From: Zerene cesonia
Lineage: Eukaryota; Arthropoda; Insecta; Lepidoptera; Pieridae
Length of the DNA: 64,000 nucleotides
NCBI RefSeq assembly: GCF_012273895.1
Contig: NC_052115.1
Coordinates: 3,348,001-3,412,000 of the forward strand
Reading direction: 5' to 3'
Below the pieces are notes generated by a model. It was given only the letters and a program-made list of their open reading frames with translations. It was not told the DNA's origin and did no database searches. A program made the translations under genes and the position numbers. Positions 11,184 to 23,800 of the stretch are shown here, piece by piece; within the stretch, counting starts at the first letter, position 1; each line of letters starts with the position of its first letter.

Positions 11184-12688
11184 AGTTTGAGATAAAAGTT
11201 CAAAGCTCAAAAGGTTTCAAAAGCAAACTCGGTTTTATACTTTCTAATTTTAAGGTTTCACACATTTTCTTTGTTGTGTTCAAAAAATCAGAGTGTTAAA
11301 TTAAATGACTATCAAAACGTCAGGCTGAAACTAATGGGAATACGTTTTTAATAACTGTATTTGACATTGATATTATCTTTCATTCACACCTGTCGCCTTA
11401 TAAAATTATTAACAGTTTCAAAATTTATTTGGGATCTTACTTTTTATATTTATTATAAAAATGAGTACAAAAATAACAAGACATATCTACAATCATAAAA
11501 TACCCAGTTCTGCCATACAGGTGGTAGGTACATTTGATATATGGTTTGTAATAGATATGTCGGCATCTAGGGATCGAATTTAATAGCATGCTTAATTGAA
11601 CAGTACCCCTCATATTCGAATATATTACTTAATGGGATTAACTGCACATCGTCCTAATGGATTGTATTATGTTCTAAATTGTTTCACACAAATGTATTTT
11701 CTTTATTTACAAAAAATACATGTAATTCTTGATATTTTTATATAACAATTTAATGTTGTCGGAAGAGATAAGTTGCTTTGGAGATTTCTTACATATATAT
11801 CTCTTTTAAAATTACAAAAATGTATGTAGGTTCTCTTCAATATTTACCTGTATAAAACGTAGAAAAATTACACACCTATTGCGGATACGTTATAAGTGAA
11901 ATAAATAAATTATCAATAGCTTGTATTATCGGTTACTAGAAGAAGTATTATTATTACATAATTATTCGAATAAGTTGTTTCAAATAAAGATACATTTTTC
12001 TTCTTTCATTACACAATTACATGTCAACAATTTGTTTACAAAGTATAACTCGCATTATATTACATTACGATTTAAATCGGCATCGTTATTGAGAGGAATT
12101 CTTCTATTCCTTTGTTTTATTCATGCCACTTTATACAATTGCCCTTCCAACATGTAAAATATCATCATTAAAATATCGTCATTATTTTTAATTGTCCATT
12201 AACGTCGTGGAATTCCGGAATACGAGATTCATTGGTGCTGAAAATTTAATCCTAACTGTTTCTGAAGCGGATAATTATATTCAGGCTGAGCAGACCCTTA
12301 GTGCATAGGACTCAATGGTTAATGAACACCCTTAGACCAACACACTGGAAATGTTGCAGTGGGTATCGGCGTTACAGAATGTATTATTGCTTTATTGTTT
12401 AAAAGCGTTTATATTGTAACCAGTCATTTGTGTCACTGTTTCCCTTATTTAATACCTTCTGAAATATGTGGCGATGAGACCAGACGATACATTTGTATAT
12501 TTTCCTTTTAAATTATAATTTAGCAAAGGTTAAGTTCGTGTTATAAATATTGATACCTTAATTTACCTCTAGAAAGATGATTTTGCATTAAAATGCCATG
12601 GTCGTTTATTCAGTTCACCACCATACTTTAATTTACCAATGATATGACAAAGAGTTGAATAGACTTACGTGGTTCTTGCTACGTGATA
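11184..12688. other. AT-rich non-coding stretch
   Basis: No gene, RNA or repeat family recognised. The 78-codon frame at 11,921-12,157 starts at a non-ATG codon and is treated as chance. Confidence 0.4.
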
Positions 12689-13005
12689 TTTTTTTTTTTA
12701 TGTCATAGTCGACAATGGAGCTGGTGGGTCGCCGGATGGTAAGCGCTACCACCGCCCATAAACATTTAGAGAACCGTAAGGTCAATTGCAGACCTGACGC
12801 CTCTACAAATGGATTGCCGACTTTAAAATGGGAAGGGATTAAGAAAGGATTGACGAGAGGAACGAAGAAAAGAACTGGGACGGGTAAGGAAAAGGATATA
12901 GGCCTCCGGCTCTCCCACTTACCGTACAAAACACAATAACAAGCTATTCTGTACGCCGGTTTTATGTGGGGGTGTGGTACTTTCCCTGTGCGCGCTGGCG
13001 AAATG
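12689..13005 (+). mobile_element. Lepidopteran interspersed repeat ('gatggtaagcg...ccaccgcccat' family)
   Basis: After a run of T at 12,689-12,699 come 'ggtcgccggatggtaagcg', 'accaccgcccataaac', 'gcctctacaaatggattgcc', 'aggcctccggctctcccac' and the 3' motif 'ggtgtggtactttccctgtg'. From general knowledge this motif order is one of the commonest short interspersed repeats in moths and butterflies. I cannot tell from sequence whether it is a SINE-like or MITE-like unit. Open frames of 98 codons (minus) and 74 codons (plus) inside it are incidental to the repeat. A second, partial copy of its 3' end is at 62,143. Confidence 0.7.
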
Positions 13006-14604
13006 ATAATTTTGGATTATTATAATTTTTGTTTAAAATTACAAACCGATCATCTTAAATTACAAGAAAAAGCAACTAAATTCCAATTATTTCACAATTT
13101 TATATTACCATATCTACTGTCAATTAATGCAAATACCAACTATGCAAATTTACGTAAGAAATTCATGCAAAAAGCATAGAAAATTGTGCAAATAGTATAC
13201 GACTAGCACAAAGCTCAAACGTTATATCTTATCTGAGTAATCTGTTAGTTCAACATGCATGTGTGCATAGTGACGTAACTTCAAGACAACATATGCGTAG
13301 AATTAATTGCATCTTACGTTAGCGTGCTAGCCGGTAATCTCGTAGGAATCCTAGGACATTGAGATTTATTATCAGCCCATTTAGCTGTGGATGTTCGTCG
13401 CAGACTGGTACCACTATGTTGCCAAAATTATTCATGGCTCAACGGTATAGAATTGGTTCATTTTGAACACGACAATGTTTGAAGCGTATATAAGGATTTA
13501 ATGGTCCTTAATTTTGGCAAAATCCGAACTTATGGTGGGTGTGTTCCTCAAATAACTCCAACTTTTGTTTTGCCGAAATTTGTGCTCATAAAGAATGAGT
13601 AGAATGCGAAAAGTTTTTCTTATTTAGACGCCAAAGGATAAATGTTAGAACACGAATCATATTTTTTATGTAACAATATATAATTGTGAGTTGAAATTTA
13701 AGCCTCATTCTATATTCTGATTTCAGATGAGAGACATTTTTTTCAAATTACCCTTTCTGGTACATTATTTTATAAACAGAACCTATTGGTATCTGCTATT
13801 ATATTAAAGGTGTTTAATTTAACATATTTAATGTTCAGAGAGCAGAGAACATAACAAGTTTAAATTATCGATATCAAAAGGTATCAAGTGAAAATTACTT
13901 GCCCCGCGTTAAATAGTACTGCAAAACCCACAAACGTAAGGAATTCGACAAAAAGAACGTACACATAGGTTGCAAGGTACCGTATCGCATAAAGGTAAGC
14001 CGAGGTAGGCAATACCGACGCCATTCGTCAAGATAACAAGGCTCAAGGTACAACAGAATGTGAGATAAAGAATTACGGTGAAACTTTTGTCCTCTGGATT
14101 ACGTAAACAATTTCTTAGCGGCTCGATCTAAGATATTCTAGACATATCTACGAGGTTTGGAATAACTTTTACATCAGTTACATTTTTACAATAGTAAGTG
14201 TATTTTTAAAGTAGATACATATATTTTGCTTTAATTTTCTCAAATAACAACAGCTATCGTTCACTTTATCAATATTTATTTTATTATTTAGTCGAATTTT
14301 AAAGCATGTTTAGCTATGAATATTTTGAAAAAATTTACGTAAGATCATAATATTAAAGTCAAAAATATACCAAATTTAATATCAATGTCTATTTAAAGAA
14401 GAATGTCACAAGGAAACTTGGAAATCATAATAATTTTTTATTTTCAATACCCAACGGTAGCCATTTTGATCATTAAAGCCTTTTAATTATCGATACCCAA
14501 TACCGACCTCGTCAGGTTCCACCATTCAGGTCAGTTATAATTAAAGAAAAATAACTTAACAATTTTCGAAGCTAAGGGTCAGGACTCTTTGTACCCTTTT
14601 TACT
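13006..14604. other. AT-rich non-coding stretch
   Basis: No gene recognised. 'tatcagcccattt' at about 13,370 resembles the start of the common repeat at 3.1 kb, but the similarity stops there. Confidence 0.4.
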
Positions 14605-14721
14605 TTTATTCAATTTTCCGTTTCATTTAGTTCGACTCGTCTCGCCGTCAGTACTTGGTTGAACATGTTATCCAAGTGACCGGCCTGACACCTCGCTGCT
14701 AATTCATTGGTGACCAGACGT
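14605..14721 (-). CDS. Candidate terminal coding exon, unknown protein
   Basis: On the minus strand a possible acceptor 'tcgcacatcacatcag' ends at 14,722 and is followed by an open frame of about 36 codons to a TGA at 14,612-14,610. The TGA overlaps an AATAAA signal (14,610-14,605). The translation looks protein-like (RLVTNELAARCQAGHLDNMF, then NQVLTARRVELNETEN). The segment is distinctly more GC-rich than its surroundings. I do not recognise the protein. The same frame runs open upstream from a TTG at 14,828, so the acceptor is not proven. It could equally be the eroded 3' end of a retroelement or a chance frame. An AATAAA touching the stop codon would make an unusually short 3' UTR. Confidence 0.22.
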
Positions 14722-14724
14722 CTG

Positions 14725-16610
14725 ATGTGATGTGCGAAATATAAATTATTATATCTTTGAAGAATAAATAGAAATGTAAGGATAATATAGACAGATTCGT
14801 ATTCATTTACCATCGTTTCGGAAAGCAATTTCTACAGTGAAGAGCCGGTAAGAAACTCTGTAGTTGCTCTTTTAAATCATATTCATTTTTATATCTTTCT
14901 TTAACACAATATGTCGTATAATATCCTATCATTATGCTAAATAAATTTTGTGGTGTGATAATGATTCATGGATTTTCATATGCCATATATCAATTAAAAC
15001 TTAAATATCTATGTAAATTAATGACCATTCCATATATGAATGAATATTTTTGCACTTTAACGTTAATATTGATATAGGTTTTAAATTAATCATCATCCTT
15101 ACTCATTGATAATATTATGAGGAATTCTATTGTTAAACCGACGAATGAATTTGTTGTTTTGCCAGAACGCATTGCAATTTTATTTCTGTACCACATGGTG
15201 GTCTCACAAAGCTTATTGTTTTCTTATAAGTCAGTATTATGAGAACATATAAAGTATTATGATATATATGCTGTGACGGTACACTTTGGGTACCACTACT
15301 CGTAAATTATTTCTGAGTGAACCCTGAGCACGTAAATTATATAGAAATAGTTCTAGAATGTAGCCCAACGATTTTATAATGTAACAAGTAAAGTTATAAG
15401 AACAAAGCGCGACCCTTAAGGTGATTTTTGTACTAACTAAAATAATATCGATAAATTAAGTATTATATTTAAAGCGTTTGGGTAAAGCAATTTGTTTCGT
15501 TTTTGATTTATAGTATTTAAATGTTTCATAAATGAGAAATGAGACATTTCAAAGAACAGAAAATTTTCTCGTCTAAGGTAATTTTAATTACATCATTTAT
15601 TTAAAAATAACAACGGAAGAACTTCTAAAGATCGCTTTAGATTGTAACGTTCGTCTATAAAATGCATTTGATCTAAAATATTCCTAAAAGATAACATATA
15701 AAGTCGAATTATTTTTGTCAGACTTATTTGGCCACTATAAAAGTAATTGAAAGCGAAAGTGCCACAGGACATATCATTAACGCACACAAAGCCAACATAC
15801 CTGTACAAAACGAATTAATCGCATTTTCCCTTTTGTAATACAGATAAGGAAAATACAATCGTACAACAGAACAAATCATAGCCAGAAATGCGGTGAGGTC
15901 TCCAAATATTTCGCGGACAAAAGCAAATAAAACCTAAATAAATTACCTACCAAATATAATATATAACACTGGCAATAACTTGGTTCATACGCTGCCTTTT
16001 TCAGACGCGTCTGATGATATATTACCACACCAAATCGACTCAAATGTTTTTCGACTATTCTTTGTAATATTCCTCTCGTTTAAACGCTATGAAATGATGG
16101 AAATTACGTTGAATTATATTATAATATCATTGTATCAGGAGTACATTATGAGGACCATAATTGCTTTAGTTTTAATGCATAAGCTTAAATAATATTTTAA
16201 TTAAAAATGATGATGTCAAGATTTTCATTTTCGCCTTCTTGGAAAAGCGTTTTCCCTTAAAATGTTTAAATGAGATGAGATTAGCTGATCTGGATCTTGC
16301 GAGAAAGTTGTATGAATAAAAATTTAAGAATTTTGTATTGTCTTCAAAAATAACAGTAATGTAATATGCCTAAGTTTATACATATTGATCCTTGAAGGAT
16401 ATTTAGAGTTTTTTTTTTATTTTGCTCTTATGAGCTAATCAAGTATTGGCTTAGGTCACATTAATTTAGTAAAAGGGTATCTAAGTTCATGAACTGAGTT
16501 TGTGAAAAGGTCGATTGAATAACATTTCTTAGGGCTACTACAAAAGCTAGAATGACGCACGCACACATCTATACAATCGAGTCACGGTCTCGAATCAACG
16601 ACTTCGGCCG
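14725..16610. other. AT-rich non-coding stretch
   Basis: No gene, RNA or repeat recognised, apart from the GC-rich edge just before the second gap. There 16,578-16,610 ('cgagtcacggtctcgaatca', 'acgacttcggccg') looks faintly like a reversed tRNA-type B-box region. Confidence 0.4.
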
Positions 16611-17610
16611 NNNNNNNNNNNNNNNNNNNNNNNNNNNNNNNNNNNNNNNNNNNNNNNNNNNNNNNNNNNNNNNNNNNNNNNNNNNNNNNNNNNNNNNNNN
16701 NNNNNNNNNNNNNNNNNNNNNNNNNNNNNNNNNNNNNNNNNNNNNNNNNNNNNNNNNNNNNNNNNNNNNNNNNNNNNNNNNNNNNNNNNNNNNNNNNNNN
16801 NNNNNNNNNNNNNNNNNNNNNNNNNNNNNNNNNNNNNNNNNNNNNNNNNNNNNNNNNNNNNNNNNNNNNNNNNNNNNNNNNNNNNNNNNNNNNNNNNNNN
16901 NNNNNNNNNNNNNNNNNNNNNNNNNNNNNNNNNNNNNNNNNNNNNNNNNNNNNNNNNNNNNNNNNNNNNNNNNNNNNNNNNNNNNNNNNNNNNNNNNNNN
17001 NNNNNNNNNNNNNNNNNNNNNNNNNNNNNNNNNNNNNNNNNNNNNNNNNNNNNNNNNNNNNNNNNNNNNNNNNNNNNNNNNNNNNNNNNNNNNNNNNNNN
17101 NNNNNNNNNNNNNNNNNNNNNNNNNNNNNNNNNNNNNNNNNNNNNNNNNNNNNNNNNNNNNNNNNNNNNNNNNNNNNNNNNNNNNNNNNNNNNNNNNNNN
17201 NNNNNNNNNNNNNNNNNNNNNNNNNNNNNNNNNNNNNNNNNNNNNNNNNNNNNNNNNNNNNNNNNNNNNNNNNNNNNNNNNNNNNNNNNNNNNNNNNNNN
17301 NNNNNNNNNNNNNNNNNNNNNNNNNNNNNNNNNNNNNNNNNNNNNNNNNNNNNNNNNNNNNNNNNNNNNNNNNNNNNNNNNNNNNNNNNNNNNNNNNNNN
17401 NNNNNNNNNNNNNNNNNNNNNNNNNNNNNNNNNNNNNNNNNNNNNNNNNNNNNNNNNNNNNNNNNNNNNNNNNNNNNNNNNNNNNNNNNNNNNNNNNNNN
17501 NNNNNNNNNNNNNNNNNNNNNNNNNNNNNNNNNNNNNNNNNNNNNNNNNNNNNNNNNNNNNNNNNNNNNNNNNNNNNNNNNNNNNNNNNNNNNNNNNNNN
17601 NNNNNNNNNN
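16611..17610. other. Assembly gap, exactly 1000 N
   Basis: A placeholder run of exactly 1000 N; the true length is unknown. Open frames reported through it are artefacts. Confidence 0.95.
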
Positions 17611-18199
17611 ACAGATTCGAAATTCAAATGTAATATTTTTTTATAATTAAGTGTAACAGTATTTATGGCCAGACTAAGTATATACAGGACGTCGCGCACA
17701 CAAGCGTACTACGGGTATGCGTATTACGCTCCTTAATAAGAATACACAATTTACTAAGAATCTATTGGATATATTCAAATGTGTCTCACAATTAAATTAC
17801 TATGTTGTTTGAAGAATAATTCGACAAGAATCTGAATGGTTGCTCCGATAATAACATAGGTTTTTAATCGGTAAGAGAAATGTTTAGAAGCATATTTGTG
17901 ATGCTTCTATAGTATTTGTAGATTATTTTTTCATCACATTATCAAATTAACTTATACCCAGGAGTACACATTTCAGTTTTTTAGCAGTGGATTATAAAAT
18001 TTAACGTATAATAAAATACGTTTCAGCTTATGTACATCCCCTAATAAATTAAATGGAAATATCTTAAATTTTCGGAATATTCATTTGAAACATATTTTAT
18101 ATGTTGTTTCTAAAAGGTGCTGCTTTAATTAAATCTTGTAAGTATACATAGTTACGCTTATAATTACATAAACTATATCTTAGATGTTTGTATGAACTT
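17611..18199. other. AT-rich non-coding stretch
   Basis: Nothing recognised between the gap and the SINE fragment. Confidence 0.4.
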
Positions 18200-18355
18200 G
18201 CCCTCTGGTTCGCTTCTCGGTGGAGACAATAAAAAAGTCTTGCTCTTGTAAGGCACAGACGGCTGATCACCTACTTAACCGTTAATAACTCACTCGTTGT
18301 AAAGTATGTGATGGTGCATCTCACCTTATCCCCCACAAAGGGACACAGGATTTCT
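18200..18355 (+). mobile_element. 5'-truncated, diverged copy of the tRNA-derived SINE
   Basis: It begins in the B-box region ('ctctggttcgcttctcggtgg') and continues with the body motif 'ggcacagacggctgatcacc' and the 3' motif 'cttatcccccacaaagggac', matching the intact copy at 19.0 kb at lower identity. The A-box half is missing. It lies in the same orientation about 630 bp upstream of the intact copy. Confidence 0.65.
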
Positions 18356-18978
18356 TTTATTTTGAGTTACAATAATTGACTCTTCAATTAATCGTTACTA
18401 ATTAGTTCTTTCTGAAATATTAGCTATTTATTATAAGACAATTAATTATTTTATTATAATGCAGTTGCTTTCGTAAAGTACAAAGACGTTCGCTTTCATT
18501 CAAAGTTCAACAAGTGAAATGTTCATCTTTTTTTACGGTACAACTATAACATATTCTGTAATATATACCTGTAAGATATTACTATTAATTTGATGGATTA
18601 TCTCTCAAAATATTTCTAGCAAATATTTTCAATTTTCATATAGCACAGTAGCATGACGATGGATGAAAAATGCTTATAAATATTATGTTGAAATTGTATT
18701 CACGTCACGTATTAAATTTGTTGATTTCGAAATTTCATGGATCGTGCATCATCAGAACGCGCGTGAAGCCGAATAAATTCATTAGCGATGGAAGAGGAAC
18801 GAAGAGTAATCCATGGTTATTTTAATTAAATTGATTTAAACACGTCATATTTACTCTTAATAGAAGTTAAAATCAGGTTGGCACATATTTTAAACTAAAT
18901 AATAAATTAGATTTAAACTTGTTGTAATTACTTGTTCTTGATTTCCTTGCAAAATAATCTTTAGAAATTTTAAGACTG
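18356..18978. other. AT-rich non-coding stretch
   Basis: No gene, RNA or repeat family recognised. Confidence 0.4.
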
Positions 18979-19195
18979 ACGGACCGCCTCCTTGGCACAG
19001 TGGTTAAGGCGTGAGCGTAGAACCGAGGGGTCCTGGGTTCAATTCCCGGTGGGGACGCGTAAAAAAAAAATTACTCGGTCTGGCAGGACACAGAAGGCTG
19101 ATCACCTACTTGTCCGTAAAGAAAATCGATCAGTGAAACAGATGAACATCATCTGCCCCATACCCCAGTAGGGGACACAGGACTTCACTTTTTTT
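18979..19195 (+). mobile_element. tRNA-derived SINE, full-length copy
   Basis: The head has A-box-like 'ttggcacagtggttaagg' and B box 'gggttcaattcccgg'. It is followed by an A run (19,061-19,070), the body 'tctggcaggacacagaagg' and 'ctgatcacctacttgtccg', then 'gaaaatcgatcagtgaaac', and the 3' end 'ggggacacaggacttcac' plus a T run. No clear target-site duplication is visible, unlike the copy at 7.5 kb. This is the best template in the window for the family and for what is missing in the first gap. Confidence 0.85.
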
Positions 19196-19970
19196 TCTAC
19201 AAATCAACTGTCAACTTCATATAATTTGCTTTTGTTCTGAATTAATACCCCTTTTTATTCCACAACGTTTTAATTAATCATCATAGTACGTGCATAAATA
19301 CACGAATCATTGTTTGCAACATTAACTAAATACATGTCGCAATAATTACAATCGCGTTATCCATATCTTATAAAAATACAATAACATAACCTATCTTTAG
19401 AACTACAGTACACGCAAGGAAGGCAAGGAATTCTTTTAATCTGCACCAACGGAAGTGTATACGAAGGAAACAATCAATTGCTATTGATTCAATCTGTCTG
19501 AGACGCGGTGAACTAGATGGTGGGAAAAAGGGATTATGTCATATTGACAAGTCAAGGCAATCGACTCTTGACAGCTACGAAAAATGCACATGGTATCAAA
19601 TAAGGATAAATTGAACGCTAAGTCGACAGATGTAGCGTTAATTTGTAATGGATCCCGGCGTTATGAGTAGTTTGGTGGGGCTGTAATGAGATTTGCTAAA
19701 TAAATACATATACATAATAAGATATACGTATATTGGAATATTTTTAAAACTTACAATTCAAGTATATATACTATTTGAAAAACATAACCATTTATAACAA
19801 AACCTAAACCACTCATAAATTGTTACCTCAAACTTTAATTTAACAAATAGATCGACCAAGCTTAAATACTTCTGTTTAAATGGCTCTGAGATAACAAAAT
19901 CCAAAAAATACACTCGAATTGAAAACCACTTCATTTTCTTAAGTCGGCTGAAAATAAACAATAGATATAA
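19196..19970. other. AT-rich non-coding stretch
   Basis: No gene, RNA or repeat family recognised. The 111-codon minus-strand frame at 19,758-20,093 runs into the Helitron-type element and is incidental. Confidence 0.4.
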
Positions 19971-20165
19971 TCCTACTAATATTATATATGCGATAGTTTG
20001 TAAGGATGTGTGTATGTTTGTTACTCTTTCACACAAAATCCACTGAACCGATTGCAATTTGGTATGTAGATAGTTTGGCAACTGGAATAACATATAGGCA
20101 TATTTTTATCCAAATATTCCAACGGGATACGGACTTATGCGGGTGAAACCGCGGGGCTCAGCTAG
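19971..20165 (+). mobile_element. Non-autonomous Helitron-type element (Lep1-like), complete
   Basis: It starts TCCTACTAATATTAT directly after an A (19,970) and ends CTAG (20,162-20,165) directly before a T, the textbook A^T insertion with a TC...CTAG structure. Internal landmarks are 'gtttgtaaggatgtgtgtatg', 'ccactgaaccgattgcaatt', 'gcaactggaataacatatag' and 'aacgggatacggacttatg'. A subterminal hairpin GCGG-gtgaaa-CCGC lies at 20,139-20,152. It is about 195 bp long and encodes nothing, so it would be mobilised in trans by Helitron proteins. Confidence 0.75.
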
Positions 20166-20724
20166 TATTAAATAAGCACGCTATCTTAGCATAATAATTT
20201 TATCAGGTTCTACATGAAGTTATGTAAAGTTGTTTATAAGCGTTAACATGAACACTTTCCTTGTTATTTTTAAAAGAGATATTCAGGTGTATCATGTTAA
20301 ATTCTATTGTGTAGCGAAATGTGTTTTACGGATAAAATTTGGTTCCGTATACTGTAAGAGAAAATAGTACGTAACAAGATTAGATTCGCGTAAGAAGTAG
20401 TGTTTTCGTTAGTAATTGCATTTGCGAAGAAATTGGATTTGCATGTAAATACATTTAGATCGTGGGATTTTATAAGTGGCAAATATGATAGGATAGGATT
20501 TTTAGATACCTTTAACATAGTCTATATCGTTTATTTATTTGAAAATATAAAAGGGGTTCTTTATACCTTTATTTATTAGTGGTAAGAAATGTTTTACATA
20601 TAATCATTATATTAAATGTGCTATCTCTGTTACGTAAATGTAAAACGTTTATTAAAAAAACTCATTATAACATATGTAAGTTATTCGAACTACAAAACAA
20701 AATAACATATTGTGCCTCAAACAG
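20166..20724. other. AT-rich non-coding stretch
   Basis: No gene, RNA or repeat family recognised. Confidence 0.4.
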
Positions 20725-20840
20725 GCGGTCTCACTGCAACAATTAAATTCATCACATTAAACATCTCCAATCTACCCAGAAAAGCATCACAAGAAAGTGA
20801 CCAAGCATTCCAACAAAGGCTACAAACGACGGACATTACT
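20725..20840 (+). CDS. Candidate internal coding exon or decayed coding remnant
   Basis: A possible acceptor ('gtgcctcaaacag') precedes and a good donor (GTAAGTAT) follows a 116-bp segment. It is open in one frame throughout (2 nt + 38 codons) and reads GLTATIKFITLNISNLPRKA then SQESDQAFQQRLQTTDIT. Composition is more GC-rich than the flanks. Across the donor, a second protein-like reading in the +1 frame (PTKATNDGHYCKYPENVDRK, then AFRQKNRYV, ending at a stop near 20,915) overlaps the end of the first. This would also fit a frameshifted relic of a coding element. I recognise neither protein. Confidence 0.22.
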
Positions 20841-23800
20841 GTAAGTATCCCGAGAATGTTGACCGCAAGGCATTCCGCCAGAAAAATAGATACGTAATCA
20901 CCTCATTAAACATATAGTGAATGTAGCGTGAAATAAAACAAAATCTCGAACAATACATTGTTACGTCAAGGTCCCAGGTCTGTAGGCCGCAATAACGCAG
21001 CCACCATTTGTCAGGATAAAGTGGCTACAGAAAGAAAAACTGGGCTTTCCTCGCAAATATTTTACCGAAACTTGTTTGTTTCACTTGTGTTTCCTTGTAA
21101 CTGAAATGAATTATAGTTTGAATATATCGCTCGCAAGGTTAATCTGGACGATTCTGGTTTTTAACATTATTAAAAGCCTTTTTATTTAATAGTGCCTTTT
21201 GGATTAATGGGATGAAGCATCTTTATACTCACTACTTCCATTTATCATACTATAATTCAAATTATTTGAATGGATATTTGTTATTATATGTTAATAAGTA
21301 ACTTGCGATCAGCCTCGTCTTCGAGCACGGTACGTTTTTCTCCATAAGAGACTTTATTGTGTCTTAGCAAAAACATAAAAAATCCGAAATTATCGAGCCG
21401 TTCTTCAATTGTACGCTTAGTGACAGATCAGGCTATTTATTCATTTTAATATGCATACATTGAATGTTTAAGATGTAAAACATAAAGGACTACGAAAAAA
21501 TATATAAACAGTTAATCCATCAAAGAATTGATGAAAAGCATAAGTCTCAAAGAATCACCCAATTAAAAAGAATATCTATACTGTACCGGTGTAAGCCGGT
21601 CGGATAAAGTTATGAAGCCACCGATTTATCGGTGCAAAAGGCAAACTACGACAACTCCGGTATTTTTTTGGTAAAAAACCGTTTGTGCCATTTGGTAAAT
21701 TTATGCCTAGCTTTGTTCAAACTTTGTTCTCAACCGTGACGCGTACAAATTCGGGGAATGTTTAAAACTATTATTTAATGGATGGAACAGATTATTTGAG
21801 AGCGTTCATAAATATTTATGAATTGCATCACGCTATGCGAAATGCGCGGGTTCGAATTAATTAATGTTTTTACACTTCATTTTTTGCTTTATTCTGTGTG
21901 TATGATAATGATTTTTAACAAAGAATTCACCTGCTGACAAATTGGCAGAACAAGACCAAATTTACATAGAATACACCGGAGGCACCTGGTTTCAAATAAA
22001 AAAATAATCTTCAAAATCGGTTTACTCAATAAAATGTTATGAAGTGACAAACACAAAATATATTCAATCGAAAAGAGATCTTCTTCTTTTTGAAGTTGGT
22101 CGAAAATTTAAACTTCCTATGTAAGAATAATTGTTTTCTCCATACCATAAATATCAAATTTTCATCTTAATCTAGTTTTCATATATTCATGTGTCAAAAT
22201 TTATTTAAATAGTACAGTGCTGTAGATGTAAAAAATATCAAATAACAACGACATATTTCACAAAAACACACAAGTTATATGTATTAATTGTATTATATAT
22301 GCTGAATCAGCAATACATTTCCACGCACGCCTCATAACCTTTACCAAATTTTCAGTAACTACCTCCATATCCGGGGCTATGATGTAACACGCTGTTTTAA
22401 TATAACAGCCAGACAAAATTTAATTTCCGCGTACATAATTTGTGGCCAGTCTCATTGACACGCCGTGTCCAATGATTAATTGTTGACCACGCTCATTCTG
22501 GAAAATAGTCCCCCATTGTTCTAGCGTGTTTAGATTAATTAAATATCGACAGTGACGTTTGACGTTTTAATAACACTGTTATTTCGAAAGGAAATTTAAT
22601 TTCAGTTTGTATTCTCTGAAGTGAAGCTGTATAATGGTCCATCATTATTTCCCTGAATAAGTACCTCCCGCGATTCTCTTTTAACTATATTTAACAAAAT
22701 ATTCCTCGAATTTGCCTACGTTATTACAATCATACATTTCATCACAATTACGCTAAGAGCATTCAATAGAAATTTTCAATTTAGTTACGAGGTGGCGGCC
22801 GACATTCTGAAAAGCGTCCAGACAATTTTATTATTACTGCTCTCAATTTTGAATAGATAAAGCGTTGTGGCTGAAGGCTGCTGGCGGAGCGGGAATACCA
22901 CCCGACTGCTGGCAACCTGCCAACGACCTACGTCGAGTTAGAGCGGGCACAAATCGACGTCAACCTTACCAAACTCGAGCAATACAAATTACACCTTAAA
23001 ACAATACAACAAGAAACAATCTTTAAAATACCGTTCACGTGCGAAGTATTCCAAATACAAACACTTCGATAGCAGCGTTGTATTTCCAGAATTTCCAGCA
23101 TTCCATGCCAATAATGTCGAATGCCTAACAGAGAAATAATACCGCAAATATTGTACCGAATACGTACAGGTGTTTTAAATAGAATGGAATCATAAAAATT
23201 CATTTCCTTTCAACTATTTACCACTTGTAGGGATTTTCTACTTAGAGTAATCCTTCGTTTTATTCTGATTAAATTCCGCTAGGGAGCTCTCGCGAACTGT
23301 AGTAATAACACTTATAGTGAAGTGGGGAGAGTACGGACTCTTCACAAATTCCTAATTAGTTTAATTAGAGTATTCAGTGGGACTGCTTGGATATTTCGGA
23401 TTTCAAAATGGATATTTAATCACATTATCTGAAAAGTAGTGGGATAACCGTGTTTTGTTTGTGAGCAAAAACTCGGTCCTAAATGATTTCTATTCTCAAT
23501 CAGTCTGTATTAGATACAGAATCTCTTTCATGATTTTTACATAATTTGTCAGTAAAAACACATGCTTTTTTTCTAGTAATTAATTCCCTAAACAAGGACA
23601 TCATTACGTTTCATATTGTATATTCACAGACAACTTATTACCTATTTATAATGAATTTACATGCATCCATAGGAAAATCCAGTACTACAACTACAAGTAA
23701 CCTTTACCCAGTTGCGTTCGCAAATAAATCCACAGCGAACCTTTAAAATCACTCGTGTTTGTTAAGCGTGTCCCGTCGGGCGTACAAAACGAAAATTATG

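Noticed and set aside
12633..12939. 98-codon minus and 74-codon plus frames
   Set aside because: Both lie largely within the lepidopteran interspersed repeat and are by-products of its GC content.
16552..17699. Very long open frames across the second gap on both strands
   Set aside because: Same artefact of the 1000 Ns. The flanking real sequence adds only a few codons.
18979..19195. A tRNA gene at the SINE head
   Set aside because: A and B boxes are present, but the sequence continues into a SINE body with several copies, and no proper acceptor stem closes.
19758..20093. 111-codon minus-strand frame
   Set aside because: It starts in AT-rich DNA and overlaps the Helitron-type element in antisense, with no protein features.
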